A stretch of 64,000 nucleotides of DNA from G963677325 sp963677325 (lineage in GTDB: Bacteria; Bacteroidota; Bacteroidia; Bacteroidales; Prolixibacteraceae): assembly GCA_963677325.2 (NCBI GenBank), contig CAXXGM010000008.1, positions 62,001-126,000 of the forward strand, written 5' to 3'. Of the stretch, positions 62,253 to 64,000 are shown one piece after another; the stretch's first letter is position 1; each line of letters begins with the position of its first letter. Below the pieces are notes generated by a model. That model had not been told where the DNA came from. It worked only from the letters and a program-made list of their open reading frames with translations, and made no database searches. The translations under genes were made by a program, and so were the position numbers.

Positions 62253-62842
62253 TTATTATCCCTGACGGAAAGGTAACGTGGTATTGTAACAGCGCCAACG
62301 GTAAAGATCGTTGGGAAGATATGTTTATTGATGAACTTCTACCCTTTGTCGAAAAAGAATACCGGATCAGAGCGAAGAAAGAGTTCAGGGCAATCGCTGG
62401 TCTTTCGATGGGCGGATATGGTGCACTGGGACTTTCGATGCGAAATCCCGATCTTTTTTCTTCATGTGTCGCATTAAGCAGCGGAACATTTACCGATGAT
62501 GAAATCATACAACAACCAGACAATCAGTATAATCAATACTTTGAAAATATCTTTGGCGAAAATCTGAAAGGCAAAGCCCGAATATCCGAAGCCTGGAAAA
62601 CAAATAGTCCCCTGCATCTTATCCATGCTGTTCCGGTAGAAAAGTTAAAAGGAATACGGTTTTACATTGATTGCGGTGATGACGATTTTCTGTATAAGGG
62701 CAATTCGCAGTTGCATATTGAGATGCGTGATTTAAATATTCCTCATGAATACCGTGTTCGGGATGGAAAGCATGAATGGTCTTACTGGCGTACCGGATTA
62801 TATGACGGTTTAAAATTTATCGGCGAAAAGTTCCGCCGATAG
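62150..62842 (+). CDS. exported esterase (esterase D family), C-terminal part (frameshifted)
   Basis: Contains the alpha/beta-hydrolase core: HGYSDDETGW oxyanion region, nucleophile elbow GLSMGGYGAL (GxSxG), a later Asp in DCGDDDF and the catalytic His in DGKHEWSYW. The triad is intact. The apparent Met start is the Met of the out-of-frame LHG region (reading LLHGYSDD in the joined frame). Joined with the upstream piece it makes one exported hydrolase of ~290 residues acting on acyl or feruloyl esters, or related. Probably functional if the missing base is an assembly error. Confidence 0.8.
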   Translation: MHGYSDDETGWIQFGEANEIADKGISEGTFPACIIIIPDGKVTWYCNSANGKDRWEDMFIDELLPFVEKEYRIRAKKEFRAIAGLSMGGYGALGLSMRNPDLFSSCVALSSGTFTDDEIIQQPDNQYNQYFENIFGENLKGKARISEAWKTNSPLHLIHAVPVEKLKGIRFYIDCGDDDFLYKGNSQLHIEMRDLNIPHEYRVRDGKHEWSYWRTGLYDGLKFIGEKFRR

Positions 62843-62963
62843 AGAAGCTATCGTAAGGCAACGTCAGTGAAATCAAACTGTTGTTTCCTCATCCGGTCGG
62901 TAGCTTTTCCTTTGAGCAGCTAATCCGAATTTTGTCGTATATCCAATGCGGCTTTAATCTTTC

Positions 62964-62971
62964 TATCTTTG
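62964..62971 (+). promoter_or_regulatory. probable promoter -7 box of gltX
   Basis: TATCTTTG matches TAnnTTTG, 22 bases before the gltX start. Confidence 0.4.
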
Positions 62972-62992
62972 TCGGCTCTAAAGATTGAATAA

Positions 62993-64000
62993 ATGAGTAA
63001 TCGCAGAGTACGTGTTCGTTTTGCTCCCAGCCCGACGGGACCATTGCATATTGGGGGTGTTCGCACTGCCTTATTTAATTACTTTTTTGCCAAAAAGCAT
63101 GGCGGTGATTTTTTGTTGAGAATAGAGGATACTGATTCCCAGCGTTTTGTTCCCGGCGCTGAGGAATACATCAATGAATCGTTGCGCTGGTGCGGTATAA
63201 AGGTTGATGAGGGAGTTGCTGAAGGAGGGAAACATGCTCCATACCGCCAAAGCGAACGCCGCGCAATCTATAAACAGTATGCTGATCAGCTGGTAGCAAC
63301 CGGGAATGCCTATTATGCCTTTGATACTCCCGAATCTCTGGAGGAGCTTAGAAAGGATGCAGAGTCAAAGGGTACAGCATTTACCTACAATTTTCAGAAC
63401 CGGAATCAGATGAAAACTTCCTTATCCCTATCACAGGAGGAGGTCGATTCACTAATTGAGAAGGGGGGGAAGTGGGTTATCCGCTTCAAAATGCCCGAAA
63501 ATGAGGAGGTCCGGATGCAGGATCTAATCCGTGGGGAAGTGGTTGTTAATACCTCCACGCTGGATGATAAGGTTTTGTTCAAAAGCGCTGACATGCTTCC
63601 AACCTACCATTTGGCCAACGTTACCGATGACTACCTCATGGAGATATCACATGTAATCCGTGGTGAGGAATGGCTGCCATCGCTTCCCCTGCACGTTTTA
63701 CTCTATAAAGCATTGGGCTGGACAGAAAGTATGCCGCAATTTGCGCATCTTCCTTTGATCCTGAAACCTACAGGTAATGGAAAACTGAGCAAACGAGATG
63801 GCGACAAGATGGGATTCCCTGTCTTCCCGCTTTTCTGGAAATCCCCGGAAGGTGAAACTTTCAGGGGATTTCGTGAGGATGGATATTTCCCGGAGGCCTT
63901 TGTGAACCTGCTTGCCCTGTTGGGATGGAATCCGGGAACCGAACAGGAGCTGTTCAGCATGGATGAGCTGATTCAACAGTTTTCGTTTGAGGCGGTAAAT
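62993..64000 (+). CDS. gltX: glutamyl-tRNA synthetase (5' part, runs off the window)
   Basis: 336 codons open to the window end. Class I synthetase signature near the start: VRVRFAPSPTGPLHIGGVRTALFNYFFAKKHGGDFLLRIEDTD, where HIGG is the HIGH-type motif; later ISHVIRGEEWLPSLPLH and the KLSKRDGD (KMSKS-type) loop near residue 263. It charges tRNA-Glu (and possibly tRNA-Gln in bacteria using the amidation route). ATG at 62993 gives MSNRRVRV. The anticodon-binding domain lies beyond the window. Confidence 0.95.
   Translation, partial: MSNRRVRVRFAPSPTGPLHIGGVRTALFNYFFAKKHGGDFLLRIEDTDSQRFVPGAEEYINESLRWCGIKVDEGVAEGGKHAPYRQSERRAIYKQYADQLVATGNAYYAFDTPESLEELRKDAESKGTAFTYNFQNRNQMKTSLSLSQEEVDSLIEKGGKWVIRFKMPENEEVRMQDLIRGEVVVNTSTLDDKVLFKSADMLPTYHLANVTDDYLMEISHVIRGEEWLPSLPLHVLLYKALGWTESMPQFAHLPLILKPTGNGKLSKRDGDKMGFPVFPLFWKSPEGETFRGFREDGYFPEAFVNLLALLGWNPGTEQELFSMDELIQQFSFEAVN

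Overview
The window comes from the chromosome of a Bacteroidota bacterium, probably a free-living Bacteroidales-type lineage. Several things point there: a fused LpxC/FabZ enzyme, TAnnTTTG-type promoter boxes, a DUF2723/GT117 membrane protein, a giant PKD-repeat adhesin with a type IX secretion C-terminal domain next to a PorP/SprF protein, and the rimP-nusA-infB operon. The genus cannot be fixed from this sequence alone.

Layout. 0-8 kb: an ABC-F ATPase, a methyltransferase, and a 2-keto-3-deoxygluconate (KDG) catabolic cluster (2-hydroxyacid dehydrogenase, KDPG aldolase, KDG kinase). A four-helix-bundle gene bracketed by heptamer repeats sits inside that cluster. A frameshifted VOC gene follows. 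8-17 kb: a transglutaminase-like lipoprotein, an AGE-fold lipoprotein, a polysaccharide deacetylase, a large GT117 protein and two tRNA-Gln genes. 17-24 kb: a tight six-gene minus-strand defence operon, in transcription order HTH regulator, nucleotidyltransferase, HsdS, PtuA-like ATPase, PtuB-like HNH nuclease, HsdM. No HsdR is visible. 24-29 kb: a truncated phosphatase, a REP-flanked RAYT transposase, four tandem copies of an unrecognised secreted protein, and a redoxin-like protein without active-site cysteines. 30-39 kb: PorP/SprF and an adhesin of about 2,470 residues, split by one frameshift. 39-45 kb: a TPR protein, an IS200-like element and small metabolic genes. 45-57 kb: purD, lpxA, lpxC/fabZ, lpxD, rimP, nusA, infB. 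57-64 kb: a non-autonomous copy of the IS200-like element, a GntP permease, a SIMPL protein, tRNA-Ser, a membrane-anchored MutS-like ATPase, a frameshifted esterase, and the start of gltX, which runs off the window.

Most notable: (1) the Septu-type PtuA/PtuB pair lies between HsdS and HsdM, in the place where HsdR would be expected. This suggests a hybrid defence system in which a methylation/specificity module is coupled to a PtuAB effector. (2) Two intergenic arrays have an exact 11-nt period and gradually drifting units; one ends in a perfect 23-bp-arm palindrome. (3) Heptamer arrays (TTTAGGC and AAGAATT) lie at gene 3' ends, carry a stop codon in all six frames every 21 bp, and in at least four genes supply or contain the actual stop codon. 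One pair brackets the four-helix-bundle gene. (4) An IS200-like element with long terminal inverted repeats is accompanied by a 230-bp MITE-like relative.

Four genes carry single-base frameshifts in short homopolymers. This may reflect assembly indels, so those genes should be called pseudogenes only with caution.
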